A program made the translations under genes and the position numbers. Source: Luteitalea pratensis (GTDB lineage: Bacteria > Acidobacteriota > Vicinamibacteria > Vicinamibacterales > Vicinamibacteraceae). Taken from it: a DNA stretch of 64,000 nucleotides. This document shows, piece by piece, positions 32,650-42,737 of this stretch. The DNA is taken from contig NZ_CP015136.1 of assembly GCF_001618865.1 (NCBI RefSeq), positions 3,941,001-4,005,000 of the forward strand, read 5' to 3'. Position 1 is the first letter of the stretch, and every line of letters begins with the position of its first letter. The notes under the pieces were generated by a model. The model made no database searches and had not been told where the DNA came from. It saw only the letters and a program-made list of their open reading frames with translations.

Positions 32650-34740
32650 TTACCAGCGGACCGCCTGCAGCAGGTTGCTCGACGCGTCCGTCCAGGGCGC
32701 GATCGCGGGCGTGCTCCACTGCAGGCCGAAGCTTGCCAACGCATCCGGGTCACGGGCCAGCAGCATCCAGGTGCTTCGCTCGTGGTCGTTGGTCACGAGG
32801 TCGTCCACGACCTCGACGCTGGTGAACCCCGCCGTCGCGCCACCGGCCTGCACGATGCCTGCGAGTTCGAGGTAGCGATTGGACACGTGCACGGCGAGCA
32901 CACTTCGAGGCCCGCGCAGGTGCCGCGCGTACAGCGTGAACGCCTCGCGCGTCAGCAGGTGCACGGGCACCGAGTCGCTGCTGAACGCGTCCACGGCGAG
33001 CACGTCGAATCCATATGCCGCGTCCCGCTCCAGACTGAGTCGGGCGTCGCCGCCTTCGATGGTGATGGTGGCGGGCGAGTCGCGGAGGTACCGGAACAAT
33101 GGCGTGGGGGCGACAGAAAGGGCCACGACCTGTGGATCGATCTCGAAGAACGTGAACGCATCACCCTTCCGGCCGTAAGCGGCCAGCGTACCGGTGCCGA
33201 GTCCGATGATGCCGACACGCGCGGGGCGTTCCAGTGTCGACAGCGCACCCAAGGCCAGGCCGACACCGCTGCTCGTCGTGTAGTACGTCGTCGCGAGGGT
33301 CGTCTTGGCGCCCTGGAGGTATTGCAGTCCGTGCAGCGTCGTGCCGTGCTGCAGGCGGCGATAGCGCTCGCCCGTGTCGAACTGTTGCTCCCTCACGCGC
33401 AGCGCCCCGAAGAAGTTGCGCGACGTGAACACGGAGTCAGAGGTGAGGTCGGCCCAGCCCAGGGCGGTCTTGGCGGCCACCATGCCGCCAAGGAGCGCAC
33501 ACATCACGCCGGCGACGCGAGCAACCCGGGCCCTGCGCAGTTCCATGAGTTCAGCCCGGACGACATGGACGACGCCGAGGAGGAGCGCGGCGGCGACGAG
33601 CGTGAGCGGATATTCGACGAGTCCATCGAACAGGACCGGTGCGCCGAGGGCGACGATGGCACTTCCCGACGCTCCACCCGCCGACACGAGCAGGAAGTAC
33701 CGAGTCAGCCACGCCGGCGTTGGCGCGCGCGAGGCGAGTTCGCCGTGGAAGCACCAGCCGATGGCGGCGAGCAGGCCGAGCATCGTGGCCAACGTGACGC
33801 GGGCGCTCCATTCCGGGAGTGCGGCAGCGATGCCGAGGGCCACGGCGAGGGTGAGCAACTCGCGCTGGAACAGCCGCGGCAGTTCGAAGGCGACGATGAA
33901 CGTGAGCAGGTAGATGGCCAGTGGCACCATCCACAGGAACGGCACGGCCGCGACATCCTGCGTGATTTTCGTCGTCGTCGCCTGCAGCATTGCGGCAGGC
34001 ACCGCGGCGAGCAGGAGCCAGATGATCTGGTCGACGCGTGTCGGCGGGGCTCCGCCTTCCGCCGCCGGCCCGGTCTCGGCCATCACGGGCGCGGCGGGTG
34101 CGTCGCCATGCGGACCGTGCGCGTCGTCGACGCCGCGCATCGAGCACAGGCACGTGATCGTGGCAAGGGCATAGACGACGTAACCCACCGTCCACCAGCG
34201 GCCCTGCTGGAACACGTCCAGGTAAGGCTCGACGAGCCACGGATACGACAGGAGGCCCGCAAGCGAGCCCAGGTTCGACAGCGCGTAGAGCCGGTAGGGC
34301 GAGCGATCCGGGTAGCAATCGGCATACCAGCGCTGCAGCAGCGGACTGGTGCTGGCCAGGAGCACGAAGGGCAGGCCGATGGCGCCGGTCAGAAGCACCA
34401 GGATCTGCGTGACGGGCGATGCGTCAGGAGCCGGCTTCCAACCATCGCCGGGCGTCACGGGCGAGGGCCAGGCCACGGCACGCCACGCGAGCAGCACCAG
34501 GACGATGGCGATGACCGTGCCGTGACGCAGCGCTTGCGCGCGGCGCGGCAGCGCGGCGATGGCGTGCGCGTAGGCGTAGCCGGCCAGGAGCAACACCTGG
34601 AAAACCACGAGGCTGGTCGACCACACCGAGGGTGATCCGCCGAACCACGGCAGGATCAGCTTGGCGAGCAGGAACTGGATCTGGAAGAGGAGGCAGGCGC
34701 CGAGCCCGATGGCCAGCCCGAACGCGGCCGCCCCGTTCAT
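32650..34740 (-). CDS. Membrane-fused spermidine synthase-like protein
   Basis: A 696-residue fusion. Residues 1-420 hold about 11-12 hydrophobic helices; the C-terminal 270 residues are a Rossmann methyltransferase/aminopropyltransferase-like domain with RVGIIGLGTGTLAAYG, FFEIDPQVV and GDARLSLERD plus DVLAVDAFSSDSVPVHLLT. Such fused proteins are annotated as spermidine synthases, but most lack proof of activity. The start ATG (34740) overlaps the stop of the upstream mscS-type gene by 4 bp (ATGA), indicating translational coupling. Confidence 0.8.
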   Translation of the reverse strand: MNGAAAFGLAIGLGACLLFQIQFLLAKLILPWFGGSPSVWSTSLVVFQVLLLAGYAYAHAIAALPRRAQALRHGTVIAIVLVLLAWRAVAWPSPVTPGDGWKPAPDASPVTQILVLLTGAIGLPFVLLASTSPLLQRWYADCYPDRSPYRLYALSNLGSLAGLLSYPWLVEPYLDVFQQGRWWTVGYVVYALATITCLCSMRGVDDAHGPHGDAPAAPVMAETGPAAEGGAPPTRVDQIIWLLLAAVPAAMLQATTTKITQDVAAVPFLWMVPLAIYLLTFIVAFELPRLFQRELLTLAVALGIAAALPEWSARVTLATMLGLLAAIGWCFHGELASRAPTPAWLTRYFLLVSAGGASGSAIVALGAPVLFDGLVEYPLTLVAAALLLGVVHVVRAELMELRRARVARVAGVMCALLGGMVAAKTALGWADLTSDSVFTSRNFFGALRVREQQFDTGERYRRLQHGTTLHGLQYLQGAKTTLATTYYTTSSGVGLALGALSTLERPARVGIIGLGTGTLAAYGRKGDAFTFFEIDPQVVALSVAPTPLFRYLRDSPATITIEGGDARLSLERDAAYGFDVLAVDAFSSDSVPVHLLTREAFTLYARHLRGPRSVLAVHVSNRYLELAGIVQAGGATAGFTSVEVVDDLVTNDHERSTWMLLARDPDALASFGLQWSTPAIAPWTDASSNLLQAVRW

Positions 34741-35918
34741 GCCTGCGGTGGGCCGGGCTTGCCGGTATCGTCTGGCAGCAGGGCGGGCGTGCCCTCGATC
34801 ACGAGCGTGCGGTTGGTGGCGGGCAGGGCGACCTTCTGCGTCTCGAACGCGCGCTTGACGCGGCGGAGGAACTCGCGGCCGACGACCCACTGCTTGCTGG
34901 GCACCGCCTTCAGCCGGACCTTCACGTCAGCGCTGGTGTCGTTGAACCGATCGACGCCCAGGACCTCGAGCGGCCCGAGCATGTACGGCGAGAAGGCCGG
35001 GTCCTGCAGCAGTTCATCGGCGACCTCGGTGAGCACGCGGGCAACACGGTCCGTGTCCTCCCTGACGCTGACGCTGATCGACGACACGTAGTACGAGAAG
35101 TCCTTGGTCAGGTTCGACAGCCGCTGGATGCTGCCATTCGGGATGACGTGCACGGCGCCGGTCTCGTCGCGCAGGATGATCGTCCGCAACGTGATCCGCT
35201 CCACCAGCCCGCCGGTCCCGTCGATGTTGGCCACGTCGCCGACGCGGATCTGGTCCTCGAGAATCAGGAAGAAGCCGCTGATGATGTCCTTGACCAGCGA
35301 TTGTGCGCCGAAGCCCACCGCCAGGCCGACGATGCCGGCGCCGGTGAGGATGGGTGTGATGTCGACATTGAGTTCGCGCAGGATCATCAGCAGCGCGATC
35401 GTGGACACCATCACGTAGACCGTGTTCTGGACGAGGGTGCCGAGCGTGCGTGCGCGCTTGGCGCGCTCGATGACGTCGACCGTCGTGGCCGTGCCGATGG
35501 ACGACTCGAGCCGGCCCGCGACGATCCCGACCACGTGGATCACCAGCCACGACAGGAGGGCGATGAGCGCGATCCGCAGGCCGGAGCCCGTCAACCATTC
35601 GCCCAGTCTCTCGGGGGTGAGGCCAACCCGGGGACGGATGCCGACCAGCGACACGGCGGGGAAGATCAGGACGGCCCCGACGAGGAGCGTGACGATGCCC
35701 CTCACGACACGCAGGCCGGTGCGTGTCGTGCGCCCGTGCGTGACGTCGCCCGGGACGCGCTGGTGAGCGCGGTTCACGAGGCCCGCGACCACCCGTGTCA
35801 CCAGTTCGGCGAACAGGTAGGCCACGGCCAGCGCGGTCACCGCGGCGAGCGTCATCCGCGCCCAGTACGGGTAGCCTGAAAACAACCCGTCCACTGCCGC
35901 CTGTGTCGCGCTGTTCAC
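34737..35918 (-). CDS. mscS: MscS family mechanosensitive ion channel
   Basis: A 393-residue channel protein with N-terminal transmembrane helices at about 20-40, 70-95, 110-130 and 155-175. The pore-lining TM3 region ILTGAGIVGLAVGFGAQSLVKD is followed by IISGFFLILEDQIRVGD and the cytoplasmic beta domain (ERITLRTIILRDETGAVHVIPNG). It opens under membrane tension to release solutes in osmotic downshock. It is the first gene of a coupled pair and starts 9 bp after the ppa stop on the same strand, so the three may form one operon. Confidence 0.9.
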   Translation of the reverse strand: MNSATQAAVDGLFSGYPYWARMTLAAVTALAVAYLFAELVTRVVAGLVNRAHQRVPGDVTHGRTTRTGLRVVRGIVTLLVGAVLIFPAVSLVGIRPRVGLTPERLGEWLTGSGLRIALIALLSWLVIHVVGIVAGRLESSIGTATTVDVIERAKRARTLGTLVQNTVYVMVSTIALLMILRELNVDITPILTGAGIVGLAVGFGAQSLVKDIISGFFLILEDQIRVGDVANIDGTGGLVERITLRTIILRDETGAVHVIPNGSIQRLSNLTKDFSYYVSSISVSVREDTDRVARVLTEVADELLQDPAFSPYMLGPLEVLGVDRFNDTSADVKVRLKAVPSKQWVVGREFLRRVKRAFETQKVALPATNRTLVIEGTPALLPDDTGKPGPPQA

Positions 35919-35927
35919 GGTCCGTTC

Positions 35928-36476
35928 CTACTTGCCGTAGAGTTCGCCGCGACGCAGCCGCCGATACATGTCCAGGGCATCCTTCAGGATCGTCACTGCG
36001 GCGTCAGGACCGAGGAAGTCGGTGACCTCGACCAGCTTGTTCTCGAGCGTCTTGTAGTCTTCGAAGAACCGCCTGATCTCGCGCAGCGTGTGCCCTGGCA
36101 GCTGCGTATGGTCGCTGTAGTCGTTGAACGCAGGATCGAGGGTGCTGACGGCGATGATCTTGTCGTCGAGCCCCTTCTCGTCGCGCATCCGCATGACGCC
36201 GATGGCCCGTGCCTGGACGACCGTCAGAGGGTGGACCGGCTCCTGGCCCAGGACCAGGGCGTCCAGCGGGTCTCCATCGTCACAGAACGACCGGGGGACG
36301 AAGCCGTAGTTGGCCGGATAGTACACGGCGCTGTAGAGCACCCGGTCCAACCGCATCAATCCCGATTCCTTGTCGAGCTCGTACTTGTTCTTGCTGCCCA
36401 TCGGCACTTCGATGACGACGGGGAAGGTCTTGGCGATCAGGTGGTCGTCGACGTAGATGTCGTGCCAGGGGTGCAT
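35928..36476 (-). CDS. ppa: Inorganic pyrophosphatase (family I)
   Basis: The 182-residue enzyme has all family I markers: EVPMGSKNKYELDKESG near 24-40, VYYPANYGFVPRS near 51-63, the active-site DDGDPLDALVL near 66-76 and FFEDYKTLENKLVEV near 137-151. It hydrolyses pyrophosphate released by biosynthesis. It is divergent from the RND efflux operon and followed 9 bp on by the mscS-type gene. Confidence 0.95.
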   Translation of the reverse strand: MHPWHDIYVDDHLIAKTFPVVIEVPMGSKNKYELDKESGLMRLDRVLYSAVYYPANYGFVPRSFCDDGDPLDALVLGQEPVHPLTVVQARAIGVMRMRDEKGLDDKIIAVSTLDPAFNDYSDHTQLPGHTLREIRRFFEDYKTLENKLVEVTDFLGPDAAVTILKDALDMYRRLRRGELYGK

Positions 36477-36648
36477 ACGCGGACGATTGTACCGGGTCGG
36501 CCTTGCTCAATCGGGCTTGGGCCTTCGCCGGACTGCCATCCTCGGCGACGCGCCGCGCTGGAAACGCCCGGAAGGCCCATGGCGACGGTCGATGGCCGGC
36601 GAGCCGCTAAGCGAGCGAGCCCGGTCCGTCGTACTCTTGTCTGGATAA

Positions 36649-37926
36649 ATGTTCCGCCTGGCTTGCCTTCAATTGATGCCCGTCCTCGTGCGTTTCGCCC
36701 GTTCGTCTGGTTGGTCGGCCCCAATGGCCACGCTGGGAGTCGCCCTGGCGCTCATCGTCGCCGGTTGCGGCGGGGAGGCGTCGAGCGGAGGAGCGAAGGA
36801 GGGCGGCAGCAAGGCGGGCGGCAAGGCCGGTGAACCGCTTTCGGTGAGGGTGCAGGCGGCGCGTGAGGCGGCGCTGGTGCGTGCAGTCACCGTGACCGGC
36901 ACGCTGGCCGCCGAGGACCAGGTCGCCATGGGCTTCAAGGTGGCAGGTCGCATCCAGACGATCAACGTGGACCTGGGCAGCCGGGTCGCACCCGGGCAGA
37001 CCATCGCCCGCCTGGCACCGGTGGACTTCCAACTCCGGGTGCAACAGGCCGAAGCCGCGCTGCAGCAGGCCAGGGCGCGGCTCGGACTCGACCCGGCAGG
37101 CCAGGGCGAGCAGGTGGACCCGGAGAAGACACCAGTGGTCCGGCAGGCACGGGCCGTGCTCGACGAGGCCCGGCTGAGCCACAGTCGGGTGCAGACGTTC
37201 GTCGAGCGCGGCATCTCGTCCAAGGCAGAGCTGGATTCGGCCGACGCGGCCCTGAAGGTGGCGGACGGCCGCTATCAAGACGCGATCGAAGAGGTCCGCA
37301 ACCGTCAGGCCCTGCTCACGCAACGCAAGACCGAGCTCGACCAGGCGCGGCAGGAGATGGTCGACTCCATCCTGCTCGCTCCGTTCCCCGGCATCATCCG
37401 TGAGCGGGCCGTCTCGCCGGGGCAGTACGTCAACGCCGGCGCGCCCATCGCCACCCTCGTTCGGATGCACCCCTTGCGCCTGCAGGCCGACGTGCCAGAA
37501 CGCGAGGCGAGCAACGTCAAGGTGGGCCAGGAGGTCAAGGTGCGCGTCGAGGGTGACGCCACCGTCTACCCCGGGCGCGTGGTTCGCGTGAGCCCGGCGA
37601 TCGACGAACAGAGCCGGTCGCTGCGCATCGAGGCGCAGGTCGGCAACCAAGCCGCCACCATCCGCCCTGGTTCCTTCGCCACCGGCGAGATCATCGTCGC
37701 CTCGTCCGCACCTGCCATCGTCGTGCCGACGACCGCGATCGTCACGTTCGCGGGCGTGGAAAAAGTGCTCACCGTCGCCGACGGAAAGGTCGTCGAGCGC
37801 CGCGTGGAACTCGGGCGGCGCGAAGGGCAGTCGGTCGAGATCCTGAAGGGGCTGACCACGGGCGAGCGCGTCATCGTCGAACCCGGCAACCTCGTGGACG
37901 GGGAAACCGTGCGGGTGACGCCCTGA
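36649..37926 (+). CDS. RND efflux periplasmic adaptor (membrane fusion) lipoprotein
   Basis: A 425-residue adaptor of the HlyD/AcrA family. If translation starts at the ATG at 36724, the product begins MATLGVALALIVAGC with a clear lipobox; the longer start at 36649 would place 25 residues before it. After a Gly/Ser/Lys linker come the barrel-sandwich lipoyl halves (GFKVAGRIQTINVDLGSRVA; FPGIIRERAVSPGQYVNAGA), a long helical hairpin (residues 125-250) and beta-barrel domains. It links the inner-membrane pump encoded next with an outer-membrane channel, whose gene is not in the window. Confidence 0.88.
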   Translation: MFRLACLQLMPVLVRFARSSGWSAPMATLGVALALIVAGCGGEASSGGAKEGGSKAGGKAGEPLSVRVQAAREAALVRAVTVTGTLAAEDQVAMGFKVAGRIQTINVDLGSRVAPGQTIARLAPVDFQLRVQQAEAALQQARARLGLDPAGQGEQVDPEKTPVVRQARAVLDEARLSHSRVQTFVERGISSKAELDSADAALKVADGRYQDAIEEVRNRQALLTQRKTELDQARQEMVDSILLAPFPGIIRERAVSPGQYVNAGAPIATLVRMHPLRLQADVPEREASNVKVGQEVKVRVEGDATVYPGRVVRVSPAIDEQSRSLRIEAQVGNQAATIRPGSFATGEIIVASSAPAIVVPTTAIVTFAGVEKVLTVADGKVVERRVELGRREGQSVEILKGLTTGERVIVEPGNLVDGETVRVTP

Positions 37927-37930
37927 AGAA

Positions 37931-38044
37931 TGCCTGATGCCTAATGCCTAATGCCTAATGCTGAAGGTGGAAGCTGGAAGCTGGAAGCTGGAAGGACGAC
38001 GACGTTAGAACGACGAAGGCCCAAAGCCGAATGCCGAAGGCCGT
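37931..38044. repeat. Long heptanucleotide-period repeat tract
   Basis: Nine consecutive 7-bp units run from 37931 to 37993: TGCCTGA, TGCCTAA three times, TGCTGAA, GGTGGAA, then GCTGGAA three times. A second set (AAGGCCC, AAAGCCG, AATGCCG, AAGGCCG) follows at about 38017-38044. The tract fills the spacer between the adaptor and pump genes of one operon and drifts from one heptamer to another. Confidence 0.88.
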
Positions 38045-38053
38045 TTGATCCCA

Positions 38054-41000
38054 ATGCACTCACTCGCTGACATCTGCATCCGCCGTCCGGTCTTCGCCAG
38101 CATGATCGTGCTGTCGCTGGTCGTGGTCGGCGCGGCCGCGTATCTCGGGCTGGGCGTGGACCGGTTCCCGTCGGTCGACCTGCCGACGGTGCGGGTCCAG
38201 ACGGTGCTGCCCGGCGCCTCGCCCGAAGAGGTCGAGGTGCTGGTCAGCCAGCGTCTCGAGGAAGTGATCAACACCGTCGAGGGCATCTCGGAGCTGCGCA
38301 GCGTCTCCGGCCAGGGCATCTCGCTCGTGCTGATCACGTTCGACCTGAACCGCAACGTGGACGTCGCGGCCCAGGATGTGCGCGACCGCGTGGCCACAGC
38401 GCTGAACCGGCTCCCGCGCGACGCCCGTCCGCCGGTCATCGCCAAGTTCGACAACGACTCGACTCCGGTCATGTCCATCGCGCTGTCGGGCAACCGTTCG
38501 GTGCGCGAACTGACCGAACTGGCCGACAAGGTCGCGAAGGTCCAGTTCGAGCGCCGTCCGGGCGTCGGCGAGGTGCTCATCGTCGGCGGCCAGGAGCGCG
38601 CCATCAGCGTGTGGCTCGAGGCCAACCGGCTCGCGGCCTACGGCATCCCCGTCAGTGCCGTGCGCGACGCGCTGGTCCGCCAGAACGCCGACCTGCCGGG
38701 AGGCAACGTCACGACCGACGTCCAGGAGCGCGTGCTGCGGACGATGGGCCGCGTCCAGACGCCGGCCGACTTCGCCAACATCATGATCACCAACCGGGGC
38801 GGCGTGCCGCTGCGGATCAGCGATGTCGGTCGGGTCGAGGACGGCACCAAGGAGCAGCGAAGCCTGGCCAGGCTCAACGGCAAGCCGACAGTGATCATGG
38901 AGGTGCGCCGGCAGTCCGGCTCGAACACCGTGGCCGTCATCGACGGCATCAAGGACGTGATGCCGCGCGTCCAGGCGCAGTTGCCTGGCGACGTCAAGCT
39001 CGACATCATCCGCGACCAGTCGATCTACATCTACAACGCCCTGCACGAGATCAACACCCATCTCGTGCTCGGCAGCATCCTGGCGTGCCTCGTCGTGATG
39101 CTGTTCATGCGCAGCTGGCGCTCGACGATCATCGCCGGCGTCGCGATTCCGGCCTCGGTGATCTCGACGTTCGGCATGATGCGGGCGCTCGATTTCACGC
39201 TCAACAGCGTGACCATGCTCGCGCTGGTGCTGATGGTCGGCATCGTCATCGACGACGCGATCGTGGTGCTCGAGAACATCTTCCGGTGGGTGGAAGAGAA
39301 GAAGATGGACAGCTTTGCCGCCGCCAAAGCGGCGACCGAGGAGATCGCGCTGCCGGTCATGGCGACGACGCTCAGCCTGGCCATCATCTTCATCCCGGTC
39401 TCGTTCATGTCGAGCATCTCGGGACGGTTCCTGTACCAGTTCGGCATCACTGCGGCGGTCGCCATCCTGGTGAGTCTCCTCGTGAGCTTCACGCTGACGC
39501 CGATGATGAGCGCCAGACTGCTGCGTGGAGAGATGGCCAAACACCAGGACGGCCACGCCAGCCACTCGCGTGCAGGCTTCTATCGGCACATCGACGGGTT
39601 CTACACCAGGGCCCTGGGCTGGTCGATGGGCCACCGCTCGACCATCATGGGCGTCGGTCTCCTGGTGGCGCTCTCGTCGATCCCGCTCTATAGCCTCGTC
39701 AGGCAGGAATACGTCCCCACCGACGTCGACGAAGCCGAATTCGAAGTGAGCATCAACGCGCCCGAGGGAACGAGCGTCGCAGCGATGGACGACGCGATGC
39801 GACGGATCGAGCACGGCGTACGAGCGATTCGGGGCGTCCGCACCGTGCTGGCCACTGTGGGTGGGAGCTTCCTCGGCGCCGTGAACCAGGCCCAGATGTA
39901 CATCCGCATCGCGCCGCACGAGGAACGGCTGTTCTCGCTCGGTCGGCTCTTCAAGGAGACCCTGAAGCTGCAGCCGATGAAGGCGTTCGAGGGCAATTAC
40001 AACCAGCGGCAGGTGATGGGCCAGGTGCGGCAGGTCGTGCGCAAGTTCCCGGACTTGCGCGGCGGGCCACGAAATGTGCAAACCTTCAACTTCGGCGGCG
40101 GGCCGTCCGATATCGACGTCTCCATCCAGGGGCCGGTGCTGGAAGACCTCGCGCGGTTCACCGAGGAACTGCGCAAGAAGACGCCGGACATCGGGATCAT
40201 CGACGCCGACACTACACTCAAGCTGGATCGCCCGGAGCTGCGCGTCCAGATCGACCGCGAGCGCTCCGCCGATCTCGACGTCGACACGCAGGATGTGGCA
40301 ACCGCGTTGCGCCTGCTCGTGGGTGGCGACGACGAGGTGACGCGCTATCGCGACGTCTCGATCAACGACGACTACGACGTGCAGCTCCGCCTGAGTGATT
40401 CTGATCGTCAGGACGTCTCGACGATCGGCCGGCTCCTGGTGCCCTCACGGGATGGTCGATTGATCCGGCTTGACAACCTGGTGAACATCGAGCAGTCCAC
40501 CAGTCCGTCCCGTGTGGATCGGCTGGACCGGCAGCGCGACGCGCGCGTCCGCGGCAACGTCGCGCCAGGCTTCGCCCTGGCCGACCGCCTGGCGGCGATT
40601 CGAGGAGCGGCTTCCGACATGAAGCTGCCGGCCGGTTACACCGTGACCATTGGCGGCCGCGGCAAGGAACTCGAAAAGACGTTCGTCGAATTCCTGTGGG
40701 CGTTCTCGCTGTCGGTGATCTTCATGTACATGATCCTGGCGGCGCAGTTCGAGAGCGTGATCCACCCGTTCACGATCCTGCTATCGCTGCCGCTGGCGGT
40801 ACCGTTCGCACTCCTGTCGCTCTGGGCGACCGGCAACACGCTGAACCTGTTCTCGGCCCTGGGACTGCTGGTGCTGTTCGGCGTCGTGAAGAAGAACTCG
40901 ATCCTGCAGATCGACCACATGAACAACCTGCGGGCGCAGGGCATGCCGCGCTACCAGGCGATCATCCAGGCCAACCGTGATCGCCTGCGCCCGATCCTGA

Positions 41001-41242
41001 TGACCACGCTGGCGCTGGTCGGGGGCATGCTGCCGCTTGCGCTCGGCACCGGACCGGGGGCCGAGGAGCGCCGGACGATCGCCGTGGTCGTCATCGGCGG
41101 CCAGACGCTGTCACTGCTGCTCACGCTGCTGGTTACGCCCGTGGCCTACTCGGTATTCGAGGACCTCGCCGCCACCGAGGGATGGCATCGCCTGCGCATG
41201 AAGCTCAGCGGCCTCAAGCCGACGCCACGGACAGCAGCATAA
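38054..41242 (+). CDS. RND superfamily efflux pump, inner-membrane permease
   Basis: The 1062-residue pump starts MHSLADICIRRPVFASMIVL with TM1 and has twelve transmembrane segments with two large periplasmic loops. The proton-relay helix TM4 reads VLMVGIVIDDAIVVLENIFR with the Asp pair. Its HAE1-type length and the block FVEFLWAFSLSVIFMYMILA indicate a drug or hydrophobic-substrate exporter (MdtB/AcrB-like) rather than a metal pump. It is co-transcribed with the adaptor upstream, despite a 127-bp repeat-filled gap. A REPIN starts 2 nt after the stop codon. Confidence 0.92.
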   Translation: MHSLADICIRRPVFASMIVLSLVVVGAAAYLGLGVDRFPSVDLPTVRVQTVLPGASPEEVEVLVSQRLEEVINTVEGISELRSVSGQGISLVLITFDLNRNVDVAAQDVRDRVATALNRLPRDARPPVIAKFDNDSTPVMSIALSGNRSVRELTELADKVAKVQFERRPGVGEVLIVGGQERAISVWLEANRLAAYGIPVSAVRDALVRQNADLPGGNVTTDVQERVLRTMGRVQTPADFANIMITNRGGVPLRISDVGRVEDGTKEQRSLARLNGKPTVIMEVRRQSGSNTVAVIDGIKDVMPRVQAQLPGDVKLDIIRDQSIYIYNALHEINTHLVLGSILACLVVMLFMRSWRSTIIAGVAIPASVISTFGMMRALDFTLNSVTMLALVLMVGIVIDDAIVVLENIFRWVEEKKMDSFAAAKAATEEIALPVMATTLSLAIIFIPVSFMSSISGRFLYQFGITAAVAILVSLLVSFTLTPMMSARLLRGEMAKHQDGHASHSRAGFYRHIDGFYTRALGWSMGHRSTIMGVGLLVALSSIPLYSLVRQEYVPTDVDEAEFEVSINAPEGTSVAAMDDAMRRIEHGVRAIRGVRTVLATVGGSFLGAVNQAQMYIRIAPHEERLFSLGRLFKETLKLQPMKAFEGNYNQRQVMGQVRQVVRKFPDLRGGPRNVQTFNFGGGPSDIDVSIQGPVLEDLARFTEELRKKTPDIGIIDADTTLKLDRPELRVQIDRERSADLDVDTQDVATALRLLVGGDDEVTRYRDVSINDDYDVQLRLSDSDRQDVSTIGRLLVPSRDGRLIRLDNLVNIEQSTSPSRVDRLDRQRDARVRGNVAPGFALADRLAAIRGAASDMKLPAGYTVTIGGRGKELEKTFVEFLWAFSLSVIFMYMILAAQFESVIHPFTILLSLPLAVPFALLSLWATGNTLNLFSALGLLVLFGVVKKNSILQIDHMNNLRAQGMPRYQAIIQANRDRLRPILMTTLALVGGMLPLALGTGPGAEERRTIAVVVIGGQTLSLLLTLLVTPVAYSVFEDLAATEGWHRLRMKLSGLKPTPRTAA

Positions 41243-41244
41243 CT

Positions 41245-41351
41245 GGTAGGGACGCCTCTCCGAGGCGTCCATCTCCGAAGCGTCCATGACCGTTGCGGGC
41301 GTACACCAAGGGACGGCGCGGAGATGGACCGGTCGGAGAGCGGTCCCTACC
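41245..41351. repeat. REPIN after the RND pump gene
   Basis: An inverted REP pair, left GGTAGGGACGCCTCTCCGAG and right ending GAGAGCGGTCCCTACC, with a 50-bp middle. It begins 2 nt after the TAA of the pump gene. The right end lies 31 nt before the MFS gene start. Confidence 0.88.
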
Positions 41352-41382
41352 TGCCGAGCCTTCGTGGAATAATCCCGCACTC

Positions 41383-42627
41383 ATGCTTACGTCCCCAAGC
41401 GCGCCGGGCGGGCGCGGCGGCCAACGCGCGATCACGCTGTCGGTTGTGGTTGCCGCACTCGGCTACTTCGTCGACATCTACGATCTGCTCCTCTTCAGCA
41501 TCGTCCGCGTCCCGAGCTTGCGGAGCCTCGGAGTGCAGGGTGACGACCTGCTGCACGCGGGCGAACGCCTCCTGAACATGCAGATGACCGGCATGCTGCT
41601 CGGCGGCCTGCTGTGGGGCGTGCTCGGCGACCGCAAGGGCAGGCTGAGCGTGCTGTTCGGGTCGATCGTCATGTATTCGGCCGCCAACATCGCCAACGCG
41701 TGGGTACAGTCAGTGGATACCTACGCATGGCTGCGCTTCATCGCCGGCATCGGGCTGGCAGGCGAACTGGGTGCGGGCATCACGCTGGTCAGCGAGATCA
41801 TGCCGAAGGAGACGCGCGGGTACGGCACGACGATCGTCGCGGCGACCGGCATCCTCGGCGCCGTCGTCGCGGCCCTCGTCGGCGACTACTTCGACTGGCG
41901 CATCTCCTACATCGTCGGCGGCGTCATGGGCTTTGCGCTGCTCGCGCTGCGGATCGGCGTCTACGAATCGGGAATGTTCGAGAGCGTGAAGCAGGTCGGC
42001 ACGAGCCGTGGCAACGTGCTGCAGCTGTTCAACACCTGGGAGCGGGCCAGGAAGTACGTGGCCGTGATCCTCATCGGCGTGCCCATCTGGTACGTCATCG
42101 GCATCCTGATCACCTTCTCGCCGGAGATCGGCCGCGCGCTCGGCATGACCGAAGCGCCGACGGCGGGCAACGCGGTGATGTTTGCCTACCTCGGGCTGGC
42201 GGGCGGCGACTTCGGCAGTGGCTTCCTCAGCCAGTTCCTGGGCAGCCGGCGGCGGGTGGTGTTGCTGTTCCAGGCGCTGACGGTGGTCTTCGTCGCTGCC
42301 TATTTCTTCCTGGCCCCGTTCACGATCACGGCGTTCTACGCGCTTTGTGTCGCGCTCGGTTTCGGTGTCGGCTATTGGGCGGTGTTTGTGACCGTCGCGT
42401 CCGAACAGTTCGGCACCAACATCCGTGCGACGGCCACGACCACGGTCCCGAACGTGGTGCGCGGCTCGGTAGTTCTCCTCACGTCGTCGGTGGCCTGGTT
42501 GCGGCCACATGTCGGCGTCGTGAACAGCGCCATGATTGTCGGCGCCGTCGCGCTGACGATTGGCATCATGGCGCTGTGGGGCATCGAGGAGACGTTCGGG
42601 AAGGACCTCGACTATGTCGAGGAGTAG
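41383..42627 (+). CDS. Major facilitator superfamily transporter
   Basis: A 414-residue transporter with twelve predicted helices. The first helix reads VVVAALGYFVDIYDLLLFSI, and the cytoplasmic loop 2-3 has GVLGDRKGRLSVLFGS, the sugar/aromatic-acid (SP/AAHS-like) MFS signature. The loop after TM4 has the acidic/Arg motif GAGITLVSEIMPKETRGYG. The substrate is probably an organic acid or other small anion; this is inference. The TAG stop merges with the start of a family 2 repeat. Confidence 0.85.
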   Translation: MLTSPSAPGGRGGQRAITLSVVVAALGYFVDIYDLLLFSIVRVPSLRSLGVQGDDLLHAGERLLNMQMTGMLLGGLLWGVLGDRKGRLSVLFGSIVMYSAANIANAWVQSVDTYAWLRFIAGIGLAGELGAGITLVSEIMPKETRGYGTTIVAATGILGAVVAALVGDYFDWRISYIVGGVMGFALLALRIGVYESGMFESVKQVGTSRGNVLQLFNTWERARKYVAVILIGVPIWYVIGILITFSPEIGRALGMTEAPTAGNAVMFAYLGLAGGDFGSGFLSQFLGSRRRVVLLFQALTVVFVAAYFFLAPFTITAFYALCVALGFGVGYWAVFVTVASEQFGTNIRATATTTVPNVVRGSVVLLTSSVAWLRPHVGVVNSAMIVGAVALTIGIMALWGIEETFGKDLDYVEE

Positions 42628-42737
42628 AGCCGTGTCGAGCAAGCTCGACACCTACACCCCTTCGATTCGTAGCCGTCGACTTCCACCTTCGCCAAGGCTA
42701 CGGTGGACAAGTCAGGTCGACGGAATTCGACGCGTCG
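42625..42737. repeat. Family 2 dispersed repeat cluster
   Basis: It contains the hairpin GTCGAGCAAGCTCGAC at 42640-42655. It also has a 40-bp segment with CCACCTTCGCCAAGGCTACG (42688-42707) closed by TCCACC/GGTGGA arms, then GTCAGGTCGACGGA. The same segment recurs at about 54884-54931; a shorter relative lies at 47700-47765. The cluster lies between convergent genes and touches both stop codons. Confidence 0.7.
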